Shown: piece by piece, positions 1 through 10,507 of the stretch
How positions within the stretch are numbered: the stretch's first letter is position 1
Layout: each line of letters opens with the position of its first letter
DNA from: Verticillium longisporum
Taxonomy: Eukaryota; Ascomycota; Sordariomycetes; Glomerellales; Plectosphaerellaceae
Direction: 5' to 3'
NCBI GenBank assembly: GCA_019188255.1
Contig: JAETXT010000001.1
Location: 3,162,001-3,226,000, forward strand
Length of the DNA stretch: 64,000 bases
The notes under the pieces: generated by a model
Database searches by the model: none
What the model was told of the DNA's origin: nothing
The model's input: the letters and a program-made list of their open reading frames with translations, nothing else
Program-made: the position numbers and the translations under genes

Positions 1-2879
1 ATCCAACGTCATTGGGAGTGAGAACAGATCCTGCGGCAGAAGCGGCTGCTGGTACGTCACACCTATCATATTTTGAGGTGAACGAATCCCGCCGTTAGGC
101 CCAAAGCCGGTCATGTCGCCAAACGAAGAAAAGTCTTGTTGGTCCGACATAGAAAAGTCTTGAGGCCAGCCAGCAGATGGCGGCGCGGGCGAAGGCTCCG
201 CTAATTGAGCCGCTATTGGGCTGAAACTGGCGCTATTTCTTTGACGAAGATTGGCCTCCCCGTTGAACTTGGGCGAGAGATGTCCGTCGTTGACTCCGTT
301 GAGTCCGTTGCCTGTTGGCGTCGTCGCTGATAGAGGCCTCGGCGTCTGCATCAATGACGTATCAAGAGAAGATTTAGAGTTGTCCTGGGGCTTCCTCTTC
401 CTTCGCGAAGACTGCTCCTTTTCGGCCTTTTCCACCACCAGCTTGGCGATGCGCTCAAACTCGGCACAAACACCTAGCATACGATGCACGCCGCCGGTTT
501 CGGCCTCCTGTCCCAGCATGGATAAGAAGTTGACAACGAGATTCATCAGTTTCGTGTCTGATTTTGCACGATGGTCGAGAGGATTCTGCAAAATATTACC
601 GAACAACGTCATCAGTGCAGACACGGGGAAATAAAGAATGAGCCTGAACACCGTTAGATCAAAGTTGCCCGCACGCATGAAACGCAACAACTTACCAGAC
701 AACAGAGAAATCTCCTTGCGGGACGTATTTGAGCAAAGAGACGGACGCTCTCGCTGCAGCCGTGCAAAGGGCGGCCGAGGCAAAGACGCGAGGGTTCAAC
801 GGCTTCGTGTTCAGTCCTTGAATCGCGTAGTTTGAAAGTCGACTTGTCCAGTACCCATGGTGGACTGACATGCGGTGAATCGTCGTCAAGCAGTTGTAGT
901 AAGTGAGATGAAGCATAATAACATGCAGGATCAGTGGCGTGTGTGAGGCCTTGATCTCGTGCTCTGGACGGAAATCGATTGGAATCCTGTCTTTCCAGTC
1001 CTCGAGCTCCTTGTCGAGTTCTCCAATAGTGTTGAGGAGTTCACCAGGGGATTGCTTTGCCGCTTGTGTGGCGTAAAGTCGGTTGTACACCTTGCCCTCG
1101 ATGATTGCAAATTCACACATCACCCTGAAAAGGTTCATTTTCCCTTTGCCGTCGGCTAGGGGATGTTGCCGATGTTGTCCGAAGGGTCAGCATCCGGTAG
1201 CTCAACGTTCATATCACCATCGTCTTGAGCAGGCGGACGGCCGGCGCGAAGACACAAGTCCTTGTCGAGCATGTACGCGATCCAGAATACGCGCTTGCGT
1301 TGCTCAATCTCGATGGGATTGAGGTCAAAACCTGTGCCACGCTTGTGCAGACCGATGCAGTGGGAAAGTCGGATCGCAGTGGCCACGAGGATGAAGGTCG
1401 GTTGCGGGTTCGGTGTGCCTTGCAGGAAAAGCGCCATTGCCAACAAGGCCTGGACTGTCAGTAGGTCGGTGTTACGCATCGTCAACTCGGGGAAGATAGC
1501 CATGGCGTTCTTCAGGTATGCCCACGCCTTGTCATCTTCTTCTTGGGGCACGAGATTGCTCATAACCCGCAATCGATGGGCAAAGGCCAAAGCACAGTTG
1601 AGACTGGCCCACCATCCCGATCCCTCGTAAGGGTCATTGGAGTATTGACGCTCGACCAGGTGCATAAAGGTCGGCTGGTGGAAGAGTGGAAACATGCAGT
1701 TAAAGTTCTCGAAGAAGTCCTTTAGTAACGACAGAGCCTCAGCCTTGGGTGGTAAAGGTCGGAAAATCGGGCGGCGGAAGAGGTCGCTGAAGATTTCTGG
1801 CTTCCAGTTGGTCCACTTGTGGTCGTCAATCGAGACCTCCGAGATCATCTGCTGGAAAGAGTTGTCGCCAGTCTTTTCATTCACCCATTGAATACCTTTG
1901 GGCGAGAAGATAGAGAATCCTGAAGAGGAGCCGATGTATCGGGTCTCGCCAGACTGGTTGGTCACGAGCGAGCACATCATCTCAGATAGCTCCTCCACCT
2001 CCCCTTCTCCCTCGCCCGTCTCTTTTTCGGGGGCCTCAGAAACGGTGGATTTGCGCCTCTCGGATTCTTTTGAGGGCTCGGGGGAGGTAGGGGAGCTTTG
2101 CGGGGTGGATGTGCTTTCTCGAAGAGTGGCAGACGCGGCTAAAGAGGGCGATGAGGGGTTTGAGGCGGCCTGTGAGGCCTGCCTAGACTGCTGGTGCTTC
2201 TCAGCCAGCTTTTTCTCCAGGGTGCCGAGGTCCATCTCGCCGTTCTCATCTTCATCGAGCAGACCTATGCCTATGTCAGCAAAATGCTTGACTTCGTCCG
2301 GAGCAGGCCCGTTTCACTAACCTGATAGCCTCAGCAAGTTTTCCATACGACCCAGTCGATTCTCGAGACCCTCAATATACTTTGCGCTGTGCAACGCTGT
2401 AATCAGTTCGCGTATCTAATAAGAGGGAGGGGCCAACGCAAGATAAGCTTTCCGTCGTGGAGCACAACCTACCCTTTGGGAGGGGTACGCTTTTTCTCGA
2501 CCTGTGTGAAAATACACTCCGTCTTGTAGTTGATGCAGTGGCTGCACGCAGGCATTTTGCCATCGCACTTGATCTTCTTTTCCTGCACATGTCACAAGCC
2601 TTTGCGCCGCAAGTCTGTCAGCGTTGAGGTTCGGACAACAATATGGCCCGTTAGAGCTTTCACTGTTTGAGCCACTTACTCTTGCGATCCTTCTCCTTTT
2701 CGCTTCATTCGCGTCATCGAGCAGAGTTGAATGGTCAGGGAACATCCGAGCTGCAAGGTCCGGTGGTAGGTGTTGAATCGGAATGCCGTCGGGTGTGTAA
2801 CCACCGAATATTTGAGGTGGGGGTTCATCATGGGTGGCGGATGCCCCATGTGAGGCATCTGAAAGCCCATGCGATCCAT
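1..2879 (-). CDS. Zn2Cys6 fungal-specific transcription factor (3' end outside window, three apparent 1-base deletions)
   Basis: Probable nuclear DNA-binding regulator; the target genes are unknown. Inferred exons are 2879-2680, 2614-2473, 2386-2322, 2270-696 and 643 to the left edge, with GT-AG introns, giving at least 876 codons. The N-terminus is Met/Pro-rich. Exon 2 holds the binuclear zinc cluster: CDMCR, then [14 protein letters not shown] and a sixth Cys in YKTEC. A linker and a short coiled coil ([17 protein letters not shown]) follow. The large exon carries the fungal_trans middle homology domain, with motifs such as [16 protein letters not shown]. Three reading-frame breaks each disappear if one base is added to a homopolymer: G5 at 2819-2823, T4 at 2578-2581 (inside the zinc cluster) and G4 at 1159-1162. 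The acceptor of intron 1 could also be 15 nt further on (2599), giving the more canonical RIAR-ACDMC junction. The family is certain; the ortholog is not. Confidence 0.85.
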
Positions 2880-5800
2880 GGCGTGCGATTCGATGGAGTG
2901 ACCGGGCGGTGGGAATTGTATTCTGGGAGCGAATTGAGATCAGACGGTTGGGGCGATCGCAGGCAATCGAAGTAGAGAAAATCGTGGAGAGTGCGACGGT
3001 GAAGGAGACGTCTTCAATGTCTTGATTGTGGGCGCATTGATTACAGGGCGTTGATGTGAAGGGGACGATCTGGAAGAGTCAAAAGTGCTGAGGCGATGGA
3101 TGAGCTTTGGCGAAGTGGACGATCGATCGGGCCACGCTCCTGGGCAGAAGATGCGTGCACAGGTCAGATCGAGTAGGTACGCTGGGTGAGATGGGTGCTT
3201 GTCGTAATGTGTGGAGGTTTATAGCTCGTGGATATACGGATCGCGTGGAAGCGACAGACAGATGCAGGCGTGAACGAGGGTGAGGCAGGCGGTATGTCGA
3301 ACAGAAGCAAGATTACTAGGAGGGAAGATTCAGGATCGGGAGAGGACGTGACGGGAAGTCCGGGATGGGATGACGCCTGGCGGGAACGGGAATCGTGTGG
3401 TGTGCCTCACATTTGGACGTGCTCATGGCTGGGCTACCTAGCTACATGTACGCTCGCCTCATCGGGGGGTAGAAGGGGCTAGGGGAGGGGGGGCCGAGGC
3501 CAAGGGGGTGGTCCTGCTGTGTGCAGCAGGAGCACCTCACCAGTGGGTGATGTGGGTGGCCTTGATCCCCACCCCACTTGCCATTGCGCCTGCACCATGT
3601 AGGTGCTCATGCCTGCCTGACCCACGCTGCGACTGGGGTCGATCTGCGTGCAGTCCCGCCCCATTTGCCGGGCTTGTGGGCTTTGGGGCTTCACCTGCCC
3701 ACGAACCCCGACATGAACAGCCGCCTCGCCTCGCTGTACATGGTAACTTCCACGGGGGGACGACAGGTGTGGTGGCCTCTCTACAGCACGCTTGGTTAGC
3801 TCTTGCCGCTTGCTTCACCGAAGCCTGCTGTTGTCGCAGACCAAAGCACGATCTTTCACAACATCTCAGATCTACAGTCGCGGGGCCCAGCTGTTACCCG
3901 ACGATTGGTAAGCCCCCCAGCCCTTTACCCCTTCTGCTTCCCCCTCCTCTCTCAATGGCCCCTTCCCCTGTCAGATTGTCCTCGACTGTACTCAACTCAG
4001 CCCCTCCTTGTGAATCATCCCGTCGCCTAGACTCGGGCCAGACACAGCACGCAGCTGCTTTTTCTTTCGCCAACACCACCCATCTCAAGACATCAAGCGA
4101 CGTTCTATGGTTTTTGTGTTGCCTCATCTATTAAGTTCGAGTCCCTGACCAGCTGGCCGACCAATGACTTTCACGTTGCCTCACTCACTACCGCTACATC
4201 AACAGATGGGCGCAGATGATTTGGAATGTTCGACTCGATCCACGGTGGGCAAGTTGCGCGCCTAAAGTTACCCCTGCATCTGTTCAAGACACAGCCAAGA
4301 CCCTCTTTTTCTGCCATTACTTTCTCCGTTTTCCTGTTCTTCGAGAACGCTGGGCATCGCTTCCCAATTGAGCGGAAGCGCTCTCGGGTTCGGAACCTGC
4401 TCGTTCAGAATGGCACGGCCTGTCGCGACATGGCATGATTTTCTTGACACCAGGCATTGCATCCATATCATTCTCGAGATTCGTGTTCAACTCACCTCGA
4501 CCCTGAGGGGTTCGTGCTGGAGTGTCTTGACCCCGTGAAAGAGCCCCCGGATGCGCAAATCAATCGCGGTTCTCATTGTCAGTCAGTCCGAGCATGGACT
4601 GGACGGGACCCGCCAGATGGAGCTTGCTCACGGACCTGTACAGACTTCCCTGAGAAGCATGGTCATTGAAACGAAAACCACGCGCTCTCGAGGTCTTCGT
4701 CATTCTCTAGTGCTCTGATGGCCTCGGAGCCTCTATTGGCCCTGGATATTGAACTTTAACACCATCGTGCGGTCAATTCGGAATCCCGGCAACGCTTTCA
4801 CTAAACTGTCCTATCCATGTGGCGTACTTGAGGCAAGTATTTTCGGAAGAACCCTGAGCTGGAGCTCGGGGCTCCATGTGCTGGCCACGAAGAGAAGGTC
4901 GTTTCACAAGTTCAGCGGCCGATCTTGGGACGAAAACCTTCAACTCGGGAACGGGCTGTAGCGGGCCCGCGGGGCTGTGCTTAGACCGTCAGCCAGCGCA
5001 CGCATACTGGAGCAAAGCACACGACCCACGCGTCTGGTAGACCAGTGGGCCCAAGCGCCAGCATCCCTCAGGTTGTGCGTCTTTGGCGTTTCACAACTGT
5101 ATCGACTGGAGGCTGTCGTCACACTCGAACAGTCCCCTCTCCTGCCGTAGGCATACGCATGGCAGCGTCGCAAGGGCCGCTTCAAACTCGAGTCTTTAAG
5201 AAGCTATTCCCGAGCTTGCCGGCGCCGGAGGCAGCCAACATGGCGTGTTTTCGAGCGAGACGTCGGGTCGTCGGCTTCACATCGATGATTTGAAAGCGAG
5301 CCGCGAGGGTTCGATGTCCGTGGCGTCGACAGGTTGTTAACGTTAGGTAAGCTCTGCGACAGCAAGGCAATGTCTGCTCAGGAGATTTGTGGTCATGACG
5401 GGTGATCATACCGGCCTGCAACAGTACGCGACTGAAAAAAAGTCACCATCACCATCACATGATAGGCATGGAGTCCACAAAGCATTGCGCATGTCCCTGA
5501 AGACAAATATTCTCTTTGCTTGTGTGGAAGGTCGCATAGAGCAAAACAGCAGGGTATCCGACTTTCCAAAATCCGCCTTAACTTCCACCCCCCGGTTCTC
5601 AAGTATAGACATGAATGCGAAACAACATCCTCTTCTCTCTGTACGATGCGCTTTTGAATCACAAATCCAATCGGTCGTGACAGAGTGAAAACTAGCAAGG
5701 AAAAAACGCCTCCCCATATGCACTCGTGAAGACAGTGCAGGGTGCTGCGTGTATATGAGCAGCACCTCGACTGAATGTTGTAAATAAGTATTAAATCATG

Positions 5801-5880
5801 AAGAGATTTCTTTGGTATCGGAACGTGAGCAGACGCAGAAAGATACTCGAATGAACGGACGACGAGATGACGAGGAGGCC
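2880..5880. other. Intergenic: 5' flank of the zinc-cluster regulator and 3' flank of the membrane-protein gene
   Basis: No reading frame here has a recognisable domain or exon-like structure. It holds G-rich (around 3470-3495) and pyrimidine-rich (around 3930-3960) tracts, as expected of a fungal promoter and 3' UTR. The last few hundred bases are probably the 3' UTR of the gene at 5881-7705. Confidence 0.6.
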
Positions 5881-7705
5881 TCATCGAATCTCTTCCGTGA
5901 ACCGTGAGACTGAACCTCTGGAGCCGTCCTGTGAGGTCAAAGACCGGCCGACGGCATCCCGCAAGGGCGGAACCATCAGGCGAGACGGCGGCGCGGGGTC
6001 GGCAAAGGGGTTCGACTCCTGAACGGGCGTGCGTGCCGGGCCGGACCGCATGATGGGCACGCCGCTGACAGGTCGCATGGGCGAGCCCAGCGCCAGTCGG
6101 GGTGCTGTAGACCCGGAGGCTGGGTCGTCGAAGAAGGTGGTCGATTGACGGTAGTAGACGGACTCGTCGTTGCTGACGACACTCATGCGAGGGTCGGTGT
6201 ATCCATCGCCGCCAGCTTGGAGGACGGGCGGAAGCTTTCTGCCGGAGACCCGGTAGAAACTACGTTCGCCGGCTTCCTCGGGCTGCTCGGCAGCCTGGCG
6301 AGAGGCACGCTTCGCGCCGAGCCCTGCAAGGGTCGCGGAGCCGAGGCCCAGGGATCTCTGAACCATAGCGCTGGCCCCGTTGTTGCCCCCGGACGGACCG
6401 TTAGGACCCATCAGCATGCCACGGGTGTTGGTGCTGCTCCCATCACCTAACATGACGCGGCCCTGTTGACGCTTGCGCATTTTCAGGGCGAAGAGAACGA
6501 GGAACACAATGAGGGCGGCGCCGGCAATACTGCCTACCACGCTACCAACGACCATGCCAGTCTCAACGGGCGCCTCATCGGCGTCCTGGTCAGGTGTCGC
6601 CGTGGCCGAAGGGGTAGAGCCCCCTCCTCCCCCAGCTCCAGCGCCGGCGGCGCCTGAAGCGGTTGAGGAAAAGCCCGAGAGCGAGGCACCAGTCGAGCTG
6701 GCAAGAGAAGATGTCGTGGTGAAGTAGCTGGTCGTCGTGGTGGATAAGCTCGAACTGCTGACGTCAGAGCTTGAAAGGAATGAATACGGCGACGAGGAGG
6801 CGGAGCCGGTTTCGGCGAGAAGGCGCAGTGAAGAGCTATTGTTGTTGCCATAGCGGGACTGTTGTATGGCTGCGATAGATTAGCATCAGACAGTCTGCGA
6901 CACGGCCACAAGGATGCTCACATTTGGAGCCGGGTATTGTCGAATTGGAGCCAGCGCTCCGAGTTGGGAAGGCTACAGGAGGAATGGTCAAAGGAGCGGA
7001 CGTCGGGAGCTGGTCCTGACTTTCTAGAGGAACTTCAGACGACATGGGCGTCGGGGGAAAGGTAGGCGGTACTGTCTCATCGCTTGGGATCGCCGGGGTC
7101 AGCACAGAGCTGGGTTCGAGCGGAGCGGTCTCTGGCAGAGGGTTCGTCTCGGGATAGGGACTCGTCTCGGGATAGGGACTCGTCTCGGGGTAGGGACTCG
7201 TCTCGGGGTAAGGAAGAGAATCCGTCTGAGGGATCGGCGCAGGCTCGGCAGCAGGCTTGGGAGCAGACGCTGGCTGCACCTCTCCTGGGGCCGGGGTGGC
7301 AGGAGGTTCGGGCTGCGCTGTTGGGATACCACCACCAGCCTGGTAAACAGAATAGTCGACGGTCACGCCGGCGACCGGGTCGACCACCACAGTTGCAGGT
7401 TCGGCAAACTGAGTCTGGACGCGGACAGGATCGCCGTTGCCGTCGACGATCTGAATGACGGAGACGGTCTGGACGACGTGAGTGACGAGTGCTGAATCGG
7501 TAGCGGGGGTTGGTGCGGCATCTGGGGCCTGACGGTTGTGGTACTGGTGATGCTGGCGGTGCGGCTCAGAGCCGTCGTTGTTGCTGTTGATATGAGGGTT
7601 GGTGTTGATGTTACGTCTTTGTAAGGAATGGAGGTGATTGTGATTCTTGTTGCCGGGAGGGCTGCGGGCCTGAACGAGTGAAGGCCCACGCCGTGCCTTC
7701 GTCAT
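5881..7705 (-). CDS. Single-pass plasma-membrane protein with Pro/Ser/Thr-rich outer region
   Basis: Not assigned to a named family; it resembles the Mid2/Wsc-like architecture of fungal surface proteins. Exons are 7705-6922 and 6869-5881, joined over a 52-nt intron with a GTGAGC donor, GCTAATC branch site and CGCAG acceptor; this gives about 590 residues. The first 360 or so residues are rich in Pro, Ser, Thr and Gln and include four tandem SPYPET-type hexapeptides. Before the membrane segment lies a Ser/Thr-rich stretch suited to O-mannosylation. The transmembrane helix is near residues 367-391 (VVGSVVGSIAGAALIVFLVL) and is followed by the stop-transfer KMRKRQQ. The cytoplasmic tail is about 200 residues. 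No signal peptide is visible after the chosen Met, so either the start is further upstream in a missed exon or the protein inserts through its internal helix. Confidence 0.7.
7145..7216. repeat. 18-bp coding minisatellite, four copies
   Basis: Four head-to-tail 18-bp units begin at 7145, 7163, 7181 and 7199; the last is diverged at its end. They encode the SPYPET hexapeptides in the outer region of the membrane protein. The period is a multiple of three, so copy-number change would alter stalk length without breaking the frame. Confidence 0.9.
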
Positions 7706-10507
7706 TGCGCGTGGCGGAGGGCTGGCACCGAGCCAGCTGGTTGGATGAAGGATGCAAATGCGGATGCAGTTGTGGATGTCGTCGTGAGGTGAGAGCGAGT
7801 GATCGACCTCGTGCGTGGGATTTTGGGAGCTGCGGAAGGGACTGATGGTCCGGCTAGGCGGATGGGGGGCGGCAGGCTATCTGCCTTGGGAATGGACGGC
7901 GGAAAGAGGCTGAAGTTGCGGCTATGGCTCTATGGGGATGATGCGAGGGGGCGAAGTCCATGCCTGCTGTCATCCTGTCGTGGGGCTTTGTTGTTGTGAA
8001 AGCGAAAGAATGTGCTGGTGATGGAGGGTATTTTTGGGTTGGTCTGCTTTGCTGTCGTAGGATTCCAGTCCACGTTGTGAGAAAGGTAGGTAGGTATGCG
8101 ACGATCGGGTCGTGCCTGTGGTGCCTGTCTAAGGCGGGTTTGTGGTATGTTGGCCTTTGTTTCTGTCTGAAGATGTGGCGATTTCTGTTTAGTAGCGACC
8201 TTTAGTTCGGCCGAATCTCATTCAAAGATGGACTTGTCAGGCAGACTCGAGTCGATTCGGCTTCCAGGTCGACTCCGGAGACTCGACTCAGTCGGGTGTT
8301 GAAGAACTGTGAAAGGGGGAAGAAGAAAGAGTGTCTGTGGGCGAATGAGTGTAAAGACAGCGCCCCGTACCTGGGGAGGTGGTGCAGAGAGGAATGGAGC
8401 AAAAAGGACGACACCACCAACAGCGACGGCGACAGTAGCGGCAAGAGGACGGGGATGCGGCGGGATATGGGATGGGGGCACATGAAAGTGGATGCAGGCA
8501 CGAGAACGAAATGAGACATCCACCACACGGGCAGAAGAGGCCTTGAAGATTTGACCATTTGAGGACCAGGACCAGGACCTGGACCTGGACCTGGGCGTCG
8601 GACCAGGGTGCAGCGGGATTTGTGAGTCGAGGCAAGGGGAGAGGGTGAGTTTCGGGGCCTTTTAGTGGGATTTATTCGAAGCGTTAGGGGATGTTGGGGG
8701 ACACTTTGGGGGCCACTTCCCCCCCCTAGAACACACACTCACATGGCAAGATTTCGTTCATTTCGCTTCTTGTCATATCGGCCAATGGGGCAGGGGGGCC
8801 AGACCTGCGAGACGACACAGGACAGCGGCAGGGGACTTTGGGGGAGCACACATCTTCCTCTCCCAGCTCATGGTCCATGCTCAATCCTACCCTGGTCCGT
8901 TGCCTTGGTGGTCCAGCATTGGGTGTTGACAACAGAGCTCCGTCTGTCGATGCTCATCGTCAGTCAATTCAACAGCCAATGCACGCACGAGACGCGACGC
9001 GTCGGGCGACCTGGGCCTTCTGCCCCAATCCATGCTCTCAGAGCACAATTGGACGTTGCCGTTCCGCGAAAGGCTTGTATTTCCTTTATCGATCGGGGCG
9101 GGGGCTTCAGAGACTTTCCATAACCCTTTTTTGTTTTCTCGTTTACACAACCTGCGTGACATTTTTCCTTCCGTCTCGTGCTACCTTACTGTAGCATGGC
9201 GGCCTCTCTCGTATTCGTCGGCCCGCCTTCCATCCATGGCTCCATGGCTCCATGGATCCATGGCCCGCTGTCCGCTGTTGCAGTTGGTTGGTGCAAGGTT
9301 ACGGTGCTATTTCTGTCCATTTCGTTTATTAGCTGGTGCCTGCATTTCACATTATCGAAGATTTAATCGAAGGTGAAACAATCGTTTTCTGTTTCTTCAA
9401 GATTTCTTTATTCCGACGAGCATGGGAGGAGAGCAGGTCCCGTCACCGTCCATGGGTGCAGTGTACAAGTAGTGTGAGAGTAGCAGCACCAAGTGACCGG
9501 CCCTCAAATGCACAGACACCAGGATGCCTCGCTGTTCATGAGGCCGGTTGCTTCAGGTGGTGGGTGCTTGGGTGTCGGCGTGCGCCCAGCCCATGGTACA
9601 TCATGCATAAGGTACCTTAGGTTGGCACCTAGGTAGGTAGTGAGGAAACACGATCCAATGGACGAGCATGGGGAAGAAATGGAGCGGTCGCGTCGTGGAC
9701 GTGACGAAGCAGTGCAACGACACCTTCACAGGTAGATGTACTTGCCAAGATGGACGGGCAAGTGCCATCTATCTGCCGGCGCGATTGACGGAGATTTCTC
9801 ACTGGGTGTTGGTCCCCAAGCGACTCGCAACTGACCCACAGTTGTGATCTGCGAGAACGGACATTTGGTGGCTATCTCACATGTACCTAAGGTACATAGT
9901 ACATGGTAACTACTTGAAAACGCTTCCTCGAGCATCTAAGCCAATGTCTTGAGCACTCCCTTGCATGCTGTCCATATCGTGGCCTGCACGTTGAGAGCAT
10001 GCTTCATTTGGGTGCTTGCGACTGATCCTGATCAGCCGGCGGTTCTTGCCAAAAGGCAGGGCTTCTCAAGCTCCTGCTTGGAAACCTGCGTGACTACCTG
10101 CATCCGTGCCGTCATTCGTCAAATGCCAGGGAAGGCAAACTTGGATGCAACCTCCCAAGTTACTTAGACTGCAGATACTGCCCTGGGGTCGACTTTTCCC
10201 GAAATAATTATAACCTTCTCAGGAGGATCACGTAGCCTTGGTATTTGCGGCTGTCTTCTGCAACGGTTCATACATCGCGAACTTTCGTTACATATCGCTA
10301 CGTACCATTGATCTCGGCATACGCAACCCTTCATAACACGAGATATACGACACCCGAGAATCCTGTCCGACGCCGCGCCGGTCGGCACCGCACCGGCCAC
10401 GCAAGCCATCTCTTTCCGGCCGCGAAAGCTTCAGGTATATAATCAATCCGCCGGCAACAACGATACATAGGTGAGCTTGCAGCCTGCCCAGGGTAAACAT
10501 CTCGAAA
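7706..10507. other. Intergenic: divergent upstream region
   Basis: This is the promoter side of both the membrane-protein gene (minus) and the hydrolase gene (plus). It contains a GGACCA/GGACCT hexamer run at about 8562-8594, CCATGG-type short repeats at about 9232-9262, and copies of the TACCTA/TAGGTA element at 9609-9640 and 9884-9894. Long open frames on both strands around 8200-8740 have no protein-like composition. Confidence 0.6.
10436..10442 (+). promoter_or_regulatory. Possible TATA box of the hydrolase gene
   Basis: TATATAA lies 66 bp upstream of the ATG at 10508. The spacing suits a fungal core promoter with a short leader, but a single short match is weak evidence. Confidence 0.35.

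Noticed and set aside
8202..8738. 178-codon minus-strand frame with a Gly-Pro repeat
   Set aside because: The Gly-Pro part is only the translation of the GGACCA/GGACCT hexamer run, and the rest has no protein-like features.
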